From positions 682,001 to 746,000 of the forward strand of contig JAMXSV010000026.1 in NCBI GenBank assembly GCA_027559495.1: 64,000 bases of DNA, in the 5' to 3' direction. The first letter of the stretch is position 1. Each line of letters starts with the position of its first letter. Source of the DNA: Aurifilum marmelostoma. Lineage: Eukaryota > Ascomycota > Sordariomycetes > Diaporthales > Cryphonectriaceae. Below are positions 39,987-51,076 of this stretch, piece by piece. The notes below the pieces were generated by a model. The model searched no databases. It had not been told where the DNA came from and worked only from the letters and a program-made list of their open reading frames with translations. A program made the translations under genes and the position numbers.

Positions 39987-41086
39987 TCACAGATCTCTCA
40001 TGACCTCGCCGACGGCCCTCGCGGCCATCCTCTTCCTCTGTTCCTCTGGTAGGCCGGCGCTCATGTCCCTGACCGCCTGCAGTTTGCGCATCATCTGCTC
40101 AACCTTTTCGACATCATCGCTGTCGTCGCCGTTCGGTGATGGGGGTTTGTCTCCCGCGGTCGCGCCCTGGTCACCCTCCTCGTGCCCTGCTTCTCGCTCC
40201 ATCTGGGCTTCCCATATGGCCTTCTTCAGGCCGTCGAAGTCCTCTCTGTCGTAGCCAAAGTTCATGTCTTCTGAGTCGAGCTCGTCGCCGTCCTCCTCAC
40301 CTTCCTCGTCCAGCCCGTCAACGTCTGTGAGGCCCGATGCCCAGTCGTTGGACTGCAATGCCTCGAGCACACGAGGGATGCCAACTTTTTCTGCATGAAC
40401 AATGCTGTCAGTAACCAGCTCTCTGACCTTGATCCAAGGAGAGCGTGACTTGCCTCCGAACTCATTCCTCGCCTCCCCCTCTGATGGCGCCGAGGAGGAC
40501 GACGAGGAAGGAATATGCACAAACTCCAGCCCTGCATCCCCACAGACCTCATCCCAGACGTCCAGGTCATCCAGATGCGCCATATCGCCCACTCCGACGG
40601 CCAGGCTGACCCCATCCCACTCCCACCCGCCGAGGCCCTCTCTGACGACCCTCCCTACCTCCCTGATCACACCCTTGACCTGATCTTCTGCAGCGTCCTT
40701 GGCGGTGGGTGGTGGGATGGCAAAGACGACAATCATGCCGCCCAGGACCTCAAGGACCTCTCTTGCCTCGTCGGAGAGGAATGTGGCGGCCCATTCAGCC
40801 GGTTCGGTGATCAGGTCGAGCCATATGGGCACTGTGGTGGTGTAGTAGGCTGTCTTGAGGTCGAGGTCGTGTGTGGTGCCGGCCAGTGAAGGTGACGACA
40901 CCGGTTCAGGCGTCTTTCCCGTCAGGTCTGATCGTTGTTTACACGTTGTGTCAATACAAATGAGGACACGAATGGATAAAGCGGTATCCACTCACCCTTG
41001 ACGACTCGGCTCAAGTGTTCCGTCTCCGAATCCAGTGCCACGGCCAGGATCCTGCGAGGGTTTGAGATCTTCTGCGGGCTCACCAT
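39987..41086 (-). CDS. irc6: Alpha/gamma-adaptin-binding protein p34 family (Irc6-like)
   Basis: Member of the Irc6/AAGAB (p34) family, cytosolic factors with a Rab-like fold that bind clathrin adaptor subunits and assist AP complex assembly in membrane traffic. Two exons (40996-41086 and 39987-40927; GTGAG donor, CAG acceptor) give 343 residues in one frame. The N-terminus has RILAVALDSETEHLSRVVK, then GTTHDLDLKTAYYTTTVPIW and a hydrophobic strand, GGMIVVFAIPPP, as in the small-GTPase-like domain. An acidic linker follows. The C-terminus, YDREDFDGLKKAIWEAQ and then SAGLPEEQRKRMAARAVGE, is the helical tail typical of the family. It runs in the same direction as the next two minus-strand genes, but the spacing of over 1 kb argues for separate promoters. 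Confidence 0.85.
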
Positions 41087-41632
41087 TGTGACTGGGAACG
41101 TGTGACAGGCAGAGGCAGGCTTGATGCTGGTTCTGAACTTCTTGAGGCCTCCTTGATATGGCTCAGGGCTGCAGGTTGCATGGGCCGTCCGGGTTGGAGT
41201 GAGTGAGGCAGGTGCTGGATGAGATGAGGTCGGATTGGGTTGATCCTGATTACTAACCCCGTACTTGTAAGGCCTATGACCCTAACCCGGAACCTTCTCA
41301 GTATTGTATGAGATACCATCACCGGCCACATTTATGAGGGATTTCCCTCTCCAGGGTCCACGGGTGTAGGAATGACCAACCCTCCTCAACTCAAAAAAGT
41401 TAGTTTAATCGGTGTCTGCAGATATAATCACTATTTATCAAGAGCAACGAAAAAATGAATCCAAGCCTGATGCTGTGGTGGTTACAAAAGAACCGCTTGT
41501 CGTCTGCCTCCTTTCCGAAGGTGAAAGAAGAGTCTTGATGTATATATAGACATACATGTATCCTCCTGTCTGACAGCTCATTCAGCTCGGATAATATATT
41601 CTATCTTCTCTTATGATTGTCAAAAGGACAAG

Positions 41633-42340
41633 GTGCAACTTGTGCGCCCGAGCGCCCTTGCGTATGCCGCTGTCAACAGCAGCGACCATGCATGCACGAT
41701 GTCTTCCTTAGGGTTGAACCCTTCTTCTTCTTCCTCCTCCTCCTCCTCCTCCTCCTATACTGTCGTCACGACCTACATCGTTTTCGTCAGCAACAAGTCC
41801 ACCAGGAAACTAGCCCGTGCCGCAAGAGAGAGAACCTTTCTCGTGCACACTACTGGAACGCCGTCTGCCGCACTAACAGCCGCGTCCTGCTCATTCGCGG
41901 CACAGAAGCAGCAGCAGGAGGAAGAGAGACCTCTGCCTGGTTCAACGAGACGGCTCTCAGGGCTGCAATGCTGGCAGACACCCAAGGCCTCACGAAGGCA
42001 GGAGCACTAGGCGCAGAGAGCGAGCCTGTGGATCGTTACCCTGTGGATTGCGAACGACAGGACGGTCACGATGGAGTGGCGGTTCTTCTCGTCGGTGCAG
42101 GCGAGGGCGATGCGGTGGTCTATGGAGGCACGGCTTGGAGGGATGGGGGTGGAGGTGTATATGGGAGTGGGACCCTTGCTGGGTGCACAGGAAAGAGGAG
42201 ATGTTGCCTTGGAAGCTGAACAGGAAGGAGAGAAGAAGCGGCATCGAGGGGGTATGGTGGTGATGCGAGCCCCAGTCCGCAGTGGGAGGAGGCGGTGCAC
42301 AGGCTACTCTATAAGCCTGCGCTGTCTCCAGCGACGGTAG
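41633..42340 (+). other. Possible coding region, strand and frame unresolved
   Basis: Several open frames overlap here and none is recognised. On the plus strand, 42071-42340 and its upstream extension use mostly G/C-ending codons (segment SLWIVTLWIANDRTVTMEWR). On the minus strand, the frame ending at 42007 also has strong C-ending bias (segment RIALACTDEKNRHSIVTVLS). A short spliced gene on either strand is possible; I could not assemble a consistent exon chain. The flanks, 41087-41632 and 42341-42604, show nothing further apart from the Irc6-like gene promoter on the left. Confidence 0.2.
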
Positions 42341-42604
42341 TTGTCGATGGCTACTACAACTAAAGTCGTGCACAAGGAGAACGTGCACGGTGAGCCTGGT
42401 CAGGTACGGTTCTCAAGGTCAAGAGATACCCCAAATGACTGACAGGCAATGGATTATCAGTAGTAAAATATCACAGAAAAGCAAGTCCACCACATACAGT
42501 ACATGCTCGGTCGAGCAGTCAAATATCCCATCCCATACCAACAAACAACGTCCCATATCCATACATACATAACAAAATATGCTAATCAATGCTCCTCTTC
42601 GCCA

Positions 42605-44492
42605 CTATGACTCCCTCGCTCTCCTTCTCGAGACCCCCACCCCCTCAACCTCAAGCTCACGCCGCCTCTCCATCGACCACTCAATGATTCGCACAAGATG
42701 CTCCGCCCGCAGAGTCGCCGCCGACGGCACATACAGCCTCAGATCCCCACGGATCGGGCCCTGGCCGTCCGTCGGCAGTGGTTGGCTCCCCCTGGCCCTG
42801 GCTTTGGCCCTGGCACCGGCCAGGGCTTCTAGGTAGGACGGGTCGAAGGGGGAGATGGCGTAGCCTGCTGGCTCGTCGCGGCGGTGGTGATCGCTTGACG
42901 CGATGACGCTGCTCTCGTGGTGATGGTGACGGTGCAGATCGCCTGGCGTGATGACGCTCCTGTCTTGGTGGTGGTGACGGTGCAGATCGCCTGCCGCGAT
43001 GACGCTGCTGTCGTGGCGATGGTGTAGGGCGTGGAGAATATCGTGTGCTGGTGCTGCTGGCGCTGTTGCCGCTGCTGCCGCTGCCGCCGCTGCCGCTCCT
43101 CCTGCTCTGCTCATTTCCTCCTCCTTCTGCTCCTTCTACTGCTGTTGCTCCCTTTCCTGCTGCAGCATCATCACCTTGCCGACGCTGCCGATCGTCAACT
43201 AGTCCCTCCTCATCAACCGAAACCTCCTTCCCCTCCTCATCAGTGAACACCCCAGACGTCTTCTTCCCCTCCTCAGAGGACATACTATAATAGATAGCTT
43301 CGATCTCTGTCACCTCCTCCTGAAAGGCCACCTTCTTCCGCACATGCGACTTCTTCTTCTTCTTCTTCCTCCTCCTCGCAGGCGCAGCGAGCGGCACCGC
43401 GGCCTTCTCAGGCGCCCTGACCCTGGCCCGCCCAGGCCTCTTACTGTAGACGATGTCCTCGCTGTCAATATAGTACGCCGCCGGGCTGACCTCAGAGCCC
43501 CAGTCGATACTATCATCGCCGTCGCCGTCGCCATCGCCATCATCACCACCACCGCCATCGTTCAGCACGGCGAACTCAAGGACGTCTCGTGGCCTGTGGA
43601 CGCTGCCGCCGCTCTCCTCGTCCGTTTTCGCCACGACGAAGCTGACGCCAACGCTCCGGGGCACCTGGTCGTACAAGGTCTTGGACGACGTGTCTGCCGG
43701 GTCCTGGAACCGGACGAAGCGGTCCACGCGCCTGGGGATGAACCCTGTGCCCTCGAGATTCCTGGTGACGCCCGTGTGCGCATCTTGCAAGACCTCCTCC
43801 TGCTCTTGTTCCTCCCCTGCTTCTGACGCATTCGACCCTTCCCTGGAAGCAGGGGGAGAACCACGGGGCGGAGGCGACGGCTCGGGTGTCTTGGGCGGGC
43901 CCTGAGCAGACCTCCCGTTCCGGACAGCCCGGTAATCCACCACCACCGAATCCTCGGGCGGTTCTTTCTCATAGACACGATCGCTCTCATCTATAAAGTA
44001 AAACGCCGCCCGCCCTTCCTCGTCAATAGCGTGAAACCGGATGACCGTCCCGGCCTGTCGCCCTCCCTCCTCCGTCCCCGCACCCGCAGCCGTGGTCGTC
44101 GGCGCCGCTACCGTCTCAAAAGTGATGCCCTCCCGCGGCCTGACCCAGTCATACAAGTCCGGCTCTCGGGACCGCGGGTTCTGGAACCGCAGCTTGACGG
44201 TGCTCTCGTCGTCAATGTTCCTGCTTCTGATGCCGCGGCGGAGGTCGTCCTCGGGAGCGATCACGACGGGCTGGTACCCGCCCTGGTTCCGCCTGTAGAG
44301 CTGGACGCGCTGGTGATCGGGGGCGGTGGGCGGCGCGTTGGAAGTAGAAGAGGGGACCGGGGCGGTGATGGTGCTAAACAGGCTGTTGTAGGCCGTCAAG
44401 ACTCTGGTCCCGTTCCTCTCTGCTGCCCTCTGCGAGAGGTACCACAGCCCGTCCTCGCCCTGGACACCTGCGAAGACGGGTTTTCGAGACAT
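42605..44492 (-). CDS. Unrecognised protein with an internally duplicated domain and RS/basic tail
   Basis: The start is taken at 44492 (CAGAATGTC); the in-frame ATG at 44678 lies upstream of a TATA-like box and repeat-derived leader. I do not recognise the family. Two related segments are visible. Residues about 102-178 have RFQNPRSREPDLYDWV ... YFIDESDRVYEKEP; residues about 261-353 have RFQDPADTSSKTLYDQV ... YYIDSEDIVYSKRP. They are followed by a KKKKKK basic tract (a likely nuclear localisation signal), an acidic stretch and a Ser/Arg/Pro-rich region carrying 16-residue repeats. In the starting frame the ORF stops at 42681. However, the overlapping frame 42605-43114 has stronger G/C-ending codons downstream and gives a credible C-terminus (RGDLRLYVPSAATLRAEHLV). 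A frame change, needing one base fewer between about 43030 and 43150, is likely, so the exact C-terminal half is uncertain. Confidence 0.7.
42902..43026. repeat. 48-bp imperfect tandem repeat, 2.6 copies
   Basis: Units begin at 42902, 42950 and 42998 with GATGACGCT. At 48 bp each, they encode 16-residue repeats in any frame. Confidence 0.85.
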
Positions 44493-44592
44493 TCTGTGTA
44501 GGTAGGTAGGCAGGTAGGCAGGTATGCTGTTCTCGTTGTGTTGTGGATGAAAGTGTTCTTTGAGAAAAAATAGGGAAATGTTGGATCGTTGG

Positions 44593-44598
44593 TATATA
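44593..44598 (-). promoter_or_regulatory. Possible TATA box of the duplicated-domain gene
   Basis: TATATA about 100 nt upstream of the ATG at 44492. It supports that start over the in-frame ATG at 44678. Confidence 0.4.
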
Positions 44599-45097
44599 GA
44601 GAGGGAGAGAGGTATACTGTTGTGCTTGATATAACTTCCGCCCAGAGCTGCCACGCAGATCAATAGAGCCGGAGACAAGAGAGGAGTGGATATGAAAATG
44701 AGGAAGAAACGAAAGAAAGCGGCCTCTTTTAATTCAACAACTCAATGACATCTAATCATTGCCCAACAATCCTTTTCCGGTGATGGCGGTCTGCCCGAGA
44801 TGGACAAAGGCCTCCAACCTACCACGCTCCATTGTTTCGTGCCGTCGGGCTTCATTGATGACACAAGTCCTTCCGCATCATCAAATACAAAGCAGCATCT
44901 ATATCCGGATTCCTTTTTTCTCTTTCCCTAAAAAAAGAGTCAACGGGCGCTATTATAGGTTTCTGTTCTGGGACGTATCACTTACACTGAGCAGATGGCT
45001 GCTGGGACTAACACATGTGGTAATTAGTCCAAGTCGTTCGAGCACTGTGAGCGGATAGTCATGAAAAATGATGCGAAGAAACAACTTGAACATCAAT

Positions 45098-46080
45098 TCA
45101 AAATTCGCTTGCCGACACCCCTCGCCCTTTGACCTCTCCAAATATCGTCCACCAGACCCCTCGTCCAGAGCTTGACTTCATTCTCAGACCCGTCCGTCCA
45201 TAACTCCACATGTCCTCCTCCTCCTCCTCCCCCTCACCCAGCTTCTTCCCCTCCCACTCCTCCGAGGAGGGTGCATCGCCACAACAGGCTCCCCAGTCAC
45301 GTGGCTCACATTAGGAACCTGGTCAATATACCCAAACATGATGCCTGCCTCCATCAGGAGCTCCGTCTGCGTACGACGACGACGCCGCCGCCGCTGCCCA
45401 GAATTTTGGACACAGCCGGCCGTGGTGCCCGTTTTCCTTCTGTTACCAGCGCCAGATGGACCGCTCAGCAACGCAAAACGTCCCTTTGCGTCTCGAGGCT
45501 GAGGCGGCCGAGCGCCAGCAGCATCGAGTTGTGACTCAAGGGTCTCGATAGTCGAGTCGCGCTGGGCAACCTCTGCACGGAAGCTGTTGAGGTCGGCGGG
45601 GACGGCGGCGGGGACGGCGGCGGAGGTTATTTCTCTGTGGGTCATGTAACTCGCCGCAGAAGGCGAGGCTGGCGGGAATGGTCTCGTCCGCACCATGAAC
45701 TGAGGAGTAGTCAAGTGATTAGTCGCTGGACGCTTGTCGGGCTTGCTGCTCCAGAGGTCGCCGCCGCCATAGACAGAATCTTTCGGGGTATCCCGTCCCG
45801 AGGATGGTTCAGAGGTATCTGCATCATATTCGGTGTCAGGACTAGCACCACCAACCTCACTTGACACTGTCGACTGTGAGATAGGAGACGGCCCAACCGA
45901 ATAAGGAGAGGATAGATTATCGCCTCGAATTGGAGGCAAGCTAGAGGGAGAATAGGAGGGATGCTTCTCAGAGATGTACTCGTGGAGCCACGGGGACTGT
46001 CTGGCCACTCGTTGCTGCAGCAGAGATGGCCATTTGGCCGGACGACGGCCAGCTCTTGTGTGAGGTGGTAGCGAGGACAT
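45098..46080 (-). CDS. Unrecognised coiled-coil protein
   Basis: An open frame from the ATG at 46080 runs to a stop at 45184 (298 residues). It has a Ser/Pro-rich low-complexity N-terminal half, a short predicted coiled coil (LNSFRAEVAQRDSTIETLES), an Arg-rich patch and ELLMEAGIMFGYIDQVPN. The last 30 residues of that frame are Arg-rich and look like out-of-frame sequence. A neighbouring frame ending at 45098 reads APSSEEWEGKKLGEG and then GVWWTIFGEVKGRGVSASEF, which looks much more like a genuine C-terminus. A 50-nt intron with a GTGAGC donor in the VPN codon region and a weak GGAG acceptor would join the two in phase; a missing base would also do so. A TATA-like box lies at 46227-46232. Function unknown. 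Confidence 0.6.
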
Positions 46081-48367
46081 CTGTTGTGCTGGGAAACAGA
46101 TTTTGAATCACGACTGACAAGGTCACAACAGTGGGAAAGTCAATTTCCTGCGTTGAGCCAATTTAAGAATAATTTATCCTCAAGCCTAAAGCTGAGGTAT
46201 CGAGGCCAATGGTTGACAGACTCGCGTATATATCAATCTAACACGATACAGCAGGCAGCTGGGGGCTCTCTCCTTTCTGCCTGGGAACGACAATAACAAC
46301 AAGGCCTTGTCTTCATTCCATGATGCTCAAGATGACCGAGATAAAATAAGAGGGACCGTCAAAGACCGACGGCAAGCAGGCAAAGAGTGGGGGAAAAGGA
46401 GAGATTGAGGCAGGAATCGAGAAAGCTTTGGCATGAACCAAGGCATTGTTTGAAACAAAGACCGAGAGAGAAAGAAGAGACAAGATCAATATGGAGCGCG
46501 TGAGCAGCAGCACTGACAAAACCTACACTGGTATTGGTATCCCTTAACTGAGATTTCATGCGTAGCATTCAAAAATAGAAATATGCCATCTTCTCGGGTC
46601 ACTTGGTTTTTGTTTCATGGTTTCGGCAAATTGGCCCCCAATCAAGAGCGAGAGAGCGAGAGACGACCGTGCAGGTCTCTCTGGTAACCAGGGGTATCTC
46701 GGGTTAACCCCCCTCCCTCCCAAGGCCAAAATGCTGCCGCGCTGCTGCTCCTCAGATTAGTCACCCTCCCATCAGGGGCCGTTTGTGTTTGTGTAGCAAC
46801 GATGATCCGGTCACTGCTCAGAATCACACCGTAATGCTGTGTCACCCGACAATCTCACCAATAGCGGCGCTCCAAGCTCAATAGTGTCGAAATGCTGCAG
46901 CGTGCCAGTCTCAGCTCGGAGCCACTCACTGCCAGACAGTTGTCATTTTCCGACCTCAGGAGGGTACACATGCCACGCGGGCGCCCTGCCGCAGTCAGAC
47001 CGTAGCATTCTGATGCAGATCAGAACCCTGGGCGACACGCCACACACTCCCCTTTTTCAAACTCCGTAACTACCCCTAGAGACGAAGAAGACCTCGAATC
47101 AGCAAGGGGAACGCATGTCCTGTTCATTAGGGAGTCACCTGTTACTAGCCGCCGTGAGGCTCGCCCATGCGCGCGCGGACTTTTTTGCTTTGTTGCTTTC
47201 CTTTTGTCTCCCTTGTCCCGTCGGGTCCTTGTGTGCAGCTGTCTCAGGTTCTTTTGATCATCTGGCGAAAGTGCTCTTCGCCCTGACAAATCCTGACGGG
47301 CTGATTGACCAGTCCGGGAACAAGCAGGTGCGATTAGGCCATCGAAGCCACAGTGCACAGGTCTCTTTCTTTGCAGACCCGCACATGTTGGAATGTTGGC
47401 AATCATCGCCAGATTGAATTCGTCGTCATAGGTTGGCATGATGTTTCGCAGTTATTGAGAGCGTGATACAGCAGCAAATTAGGTTGAGCAAGTCGACTAG
47501 AGGATTCGATCTTTTCTTGTCTCCATCTTTCCTTTCCCATGGTTTGTTCTTTTCACATCCTCCTCTTTTCTTTCTTTGTCCCCTGTTCTTAGATGGCTGC
47601 ACCTTGATGCGCTTTTGCTGGTTCAGGTTGTCATTCATTCGAGAGAAGGGTTGGCACAGTGGTTGTCAGGAGATTTCTGTTGAGCTCCGAGTCAAGTTTG
47701 GGCGCTATCTGTTGAACGTCCACCTCTCCCAGAAGATTCGATACAGAGAATTGCGAATGTCGTTCCCCGTCTCAGATGCCGTGATGGTTCCAAGCAAAGG
47801 CTGCGTTGGGGAAGAGAGAAATGACGAAAGACTGAAGATCGTACAGGTGCAGCAGGGCATGAGGGGGGAAAAAATCTGGGCGCAGTTCTGATGCTGCTGG
47901 CGAGGTTGAGGTGCACGGTAGAATATATCTCTGAGGGCTTCCCTCGTCGATCCGAGCCGAGGGAAGAGCGGCCGCCGCGAACCCCAGTAATTCGTGTCGT
48001 ATTCGCAAGAGAGAAAAAAAAAATTAAGAGACCAAAGACGAGGCCCATGTCGTCTCACCGCGCGAAGAGGCAGGCAAATTAAAGTGAATCTCCATTGCAG
48101 AGATTTGACAGTAGCAGGCCCAGTCGCGCAGTGCCTAACTAAAAGGGAGGTTGTGCCGAAGTGACTCCTTTGTCCGCAAACTTTTATTCGAATTCCGACC
48201 AGATTTCCCATTCCCAATAATCGACCGAAAAGAAGACCGAAATCCCGATGAAAACTTACAAACACCGCAGTCGCAGTCGTCGAGGCGGAGGACCTACCAC
48301 GTTACGCCTTTCGTTGGTAGCTTCGGAGGAGCTCAGATGTCGCTCGCTCAACGGCCACCTAGAGAGT
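46081..48367. other. Intergenic region
   Basis: Holds the promoter of the gene starting at 46080 and, at the right, the 3' flank of the Tra2-like gene. Open frames are short and out of keeping with local codon use. No RNA gene or repeat of note is seen. Confidence 0.5.
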
Positions 48368-49663
48368 TCAGTCACGACCATAACGGGGGTAAGAGTCACG
48401 CATACCACCGTAGGTGTCTCCACGACCATCGGAGCGAGAGGCGCCATCGCCGTAGCCACCAGCGGGAGGAGGGCCGTCACGCGGGGCGCGGTCGCCGCCG
48501 CGGTCGTAGCGGTCGAAGCCGCCGGCACCGCCGCCGCCGCCGCCGCCGCCACGAGAGCCGCCATAGCGGTCATCGCGGCCACCAGCGTACCGGTCAATGC
48601 CGCCACGGTCGTCGTAGTCACGACCGCCACCACGACGGTCATCACGGAAGCCGCCACGATCGTAGCCGCGATCACCACCACCGTAACCGCGGTCGTAGTC
48701 ATCGTAGCCTCGGTCGCCGCCGTATCCGCGGGAGCGGTCGTCATAGCGGTCGCGGTAACGTTCACGGTAGCGGTCACCACCACGAGGGCCGCCATAGCCG
48801 CCGCCGAAACCGCCGCGGCGGCGATCATCGCCGTAGCGGTCGCCGCCGCCAAATCGGCCACGAGGCTCTTCTGCTCAGTAAGCATCAGCGGCAGATTAAA
48901 CAGTGGACGGTCCGAACGTAGGGGCCAAACTTACTGGGAGGACCAAAGTACTTGCCAGGAGTCGGGGTGCGGGGTCGAGCACGCCGAGCCTTCTCAATAG
49001 AAAGGGTGCGTCCCTCGAACTCCTTACCCTGCAGACCCTCCTTGGCAGCATCGGCCTCATCAGAGGTAACCATCTTCACGAAGCCGAAGCCTCGAGACTC
49101 CTTGGTGTGGGGGTCGCGCATGATCTGGCACTTCTCGACCGTGCCGTACTTGGTGAACAGACGGGTGACCTCATCCTCGGTCAGACGGGGGTGGATGCCG
49201 GTCACAAAGAGGTTGGAGCCAGGGTTGACAGCGCCGTCATCGTCGCGCTCGCGGTCCTCAGTCTTGGCAGGAGCGCTGTAGGGTGAAGAAGGAACAAAAA
49301 AATTACGTCAGCCTGCGAACAGAAACAGGAGGTTAAGCAAGGAGAAAGAGGGCGCCGGCGCCAATCTGGCAGAAGCTTACCGATCGTTGCCAGGCGAAGC
49401 AGAGCGACGGCGACCGGCGTCATTGCCGGGGTCGCTGCGAGGAGACGCGCTGCGATTGTCGCGGTCGTAACGAGGAGCCTCGTCTGAACGGATGGAAAGT
49501 CAGCATCGCACACGACTGTTGCTGTATCGACCTGCTGCGCGCGTCGAGATGATCGCGTCAAATGCATCGAGGCGCAGTCCGTGGAGAGACAAGAATAAAT
49601 CGCAAACGTACCATCAAAGCGGTCACCGCCAGGGTTCTCGTAGTCCATAGCAGTAGTGGCCAT
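48368..49663 (-). CDS. Tra2-like RNA-binding protein (RRM plus RGG/RGY-rich tail)
   Basis: Nuclear RNA-binding protein of the transformer-2 / SR-related type, expected to act in splice-site choice. Four exons (49612-49663, 49381-49483, 48935-49275 and 48368-48870) agree in phase and give 332 residues. The N-terminal part has RSASPRS and RRRSASPG, short RS-like phosphosites. One RRM (about 74-148) shows RNP2 LFVTGI and RNP1 RGFGFVKM. The RRM is followed by RRARPRTPTPGKYFG, which resembles the Thr-Pro linker after the RRM of Tra2 proteins and is a strong family marker. The last exon is a long Gly/Arg/Asp/Tyr-rich domain (about 170-332) instead of a second RS domain, so it could also be called a glycine-rich RNA-binding protein. 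RGG tails like this are usually arginine-methylated. Confidence 0.88.
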
Positions 49664-51076
49664 TTTGTGCGAATGATTGATTGGACAAAAAGCTGGGAGG
49701 GAAAGTCGTGATATTGACTAGGAGGGAAAGAGAATTCGATTCTGGTTGCGCAAGATTGCCTGTGTAGAAAGCAGGACGCGCAGGCGAGAGGAGAAAGGAG
49801 GAAAAAAACAAGTAGAAAGGGTATCGTTTGAGAAGAGGGTCAGCTGAGATAGATGGCCGCCAGCCGACTGCCTGTTTGACGATGATATTGAGGAGGGACT
49901 GAATCACCCAGGTTCTGTCTCCTTCTTCTTCCACACCAAGAGAGAGAAAGAGATTTCTGTGTGTGTGAGAGAGAGAGGGAGAATAGTGCAACAAGCAAGA
50001 TAGTAAAGAGTTGCACTGTCAGGAAGGGAGAGGAGGCTGTGTGGAATGGATGGACAGCTCTGGTCTTTGGCAGACTGGGTGTTGGAGGGAAGACACGGAA
50101 GGGAAGAGAGGAAGTCAGCAAGCAAAAAGCAAAGAGTGGAAATTTCAGCAGGAACGAGAATGGCAAAGGGAGGCACCAGTGGTGGTCTGTGCAGCTAGTG
50201 CTACTTTTTCCATTCGGCCAATCAGAAACCCTGTCCGGCGCCTTAGCGGGTCACCAGGCCCTTGAGACCCTCCCATCCCTGCGGCTCCTCTCGGCCCTGT
50301 GCCCCTGTCACCCTTGTCTCTTTTGCCCCCAAAGTCCGCCCCAACACACCCCGAAAGCCTCAGAATTTCAGATTTCAGAATTCCTATTCCATTCCTCCTC
50401 CACTGCAGACAGGTGGACCCCGCCCCCTTCTGCAGCCACCAACAAACCTGTGATCCACTGTCCCCAGATCTAAGGCGAGTCTGTCAGTCACTGGCCCTCA
50501 AAAGGTGATAGCAGCTGTTGGGGCCTGAGCTTACCCCCCTAGTCATGCCTGTCCGAAGATACATATGACGTTATTGTACAGAAGATTCTACCACAGCTCT
50601 GCATGTTACTGTGTAATATCCTGTCAGCCTGTGTAAAATTACATGTCAAATGAGGTTGAATGGTGATCAGACCCGGGCAGTGATAAGCCTCAGGAAAGGG
50701 CAATAAAAGGCTGTGACACTATTCACTGTTCAGCATTGAGATCTGGAATCAGTGGGACCCAAAGTTCCCAGGAGGAGGGATATATGCGTCATAGCAAGCA
50801 TCTCCCTAAATATTCAGGCTCTAGAAAGAAAAAAATCATAGTCGTTTTGGAAGTGAGGAAAGGCTCGCTGCTGCTGTGCTGTCTACTGTAAAAAAAGAAA
50901 TTCTAAAGTACCCAGGCAGCCAACTGCTCAAACTTTCCAATTCGGCCCCCAACTGAGCGCACACCCCCCCCCCCCTTCTCCTTTTTTCTTTTTTGGTCTC
51001 TGTTCCTGGGGCGTGATCTTTTCCTTTCTTACCCTCTCTCTTCTACTTTTCAGACAACGTGAGATGTGTTCTGTCG
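49664..51076. other. Intergenic region between Tra2-like promoter and glutaminase 3' end
   Basis: Contains the promoter and leader of the RNA-binding protein and the 3' flank of glutaminase. A C11 run lies at about 50964. I find no gene. Confidence 0.5.

Noticed and set aside
41276..41286. Telomere-like CCCTAACCC motif (also near 61946)
   Set aside because: Only one and a half units at each place, so not an interstitial telomere; chance or a single telobox-like site.
44493..44678. In-frame upstream start for the duplicated-domain protein at 44678
   Set aside because: The extension is read from a TATA-like box and an AGGT/AGGC repeat, so it is more likely promoter and 5' leader.
48151..49000. 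Plus-strand open frames of 250-256 codons, rich in Arg/His or Ala/Thr
   Set aside because: They are antisense shadows of the Gly/Arg-rich last exon of the Tra2-like gene; the repetitive GGC/CGC codons keep the other frames open.
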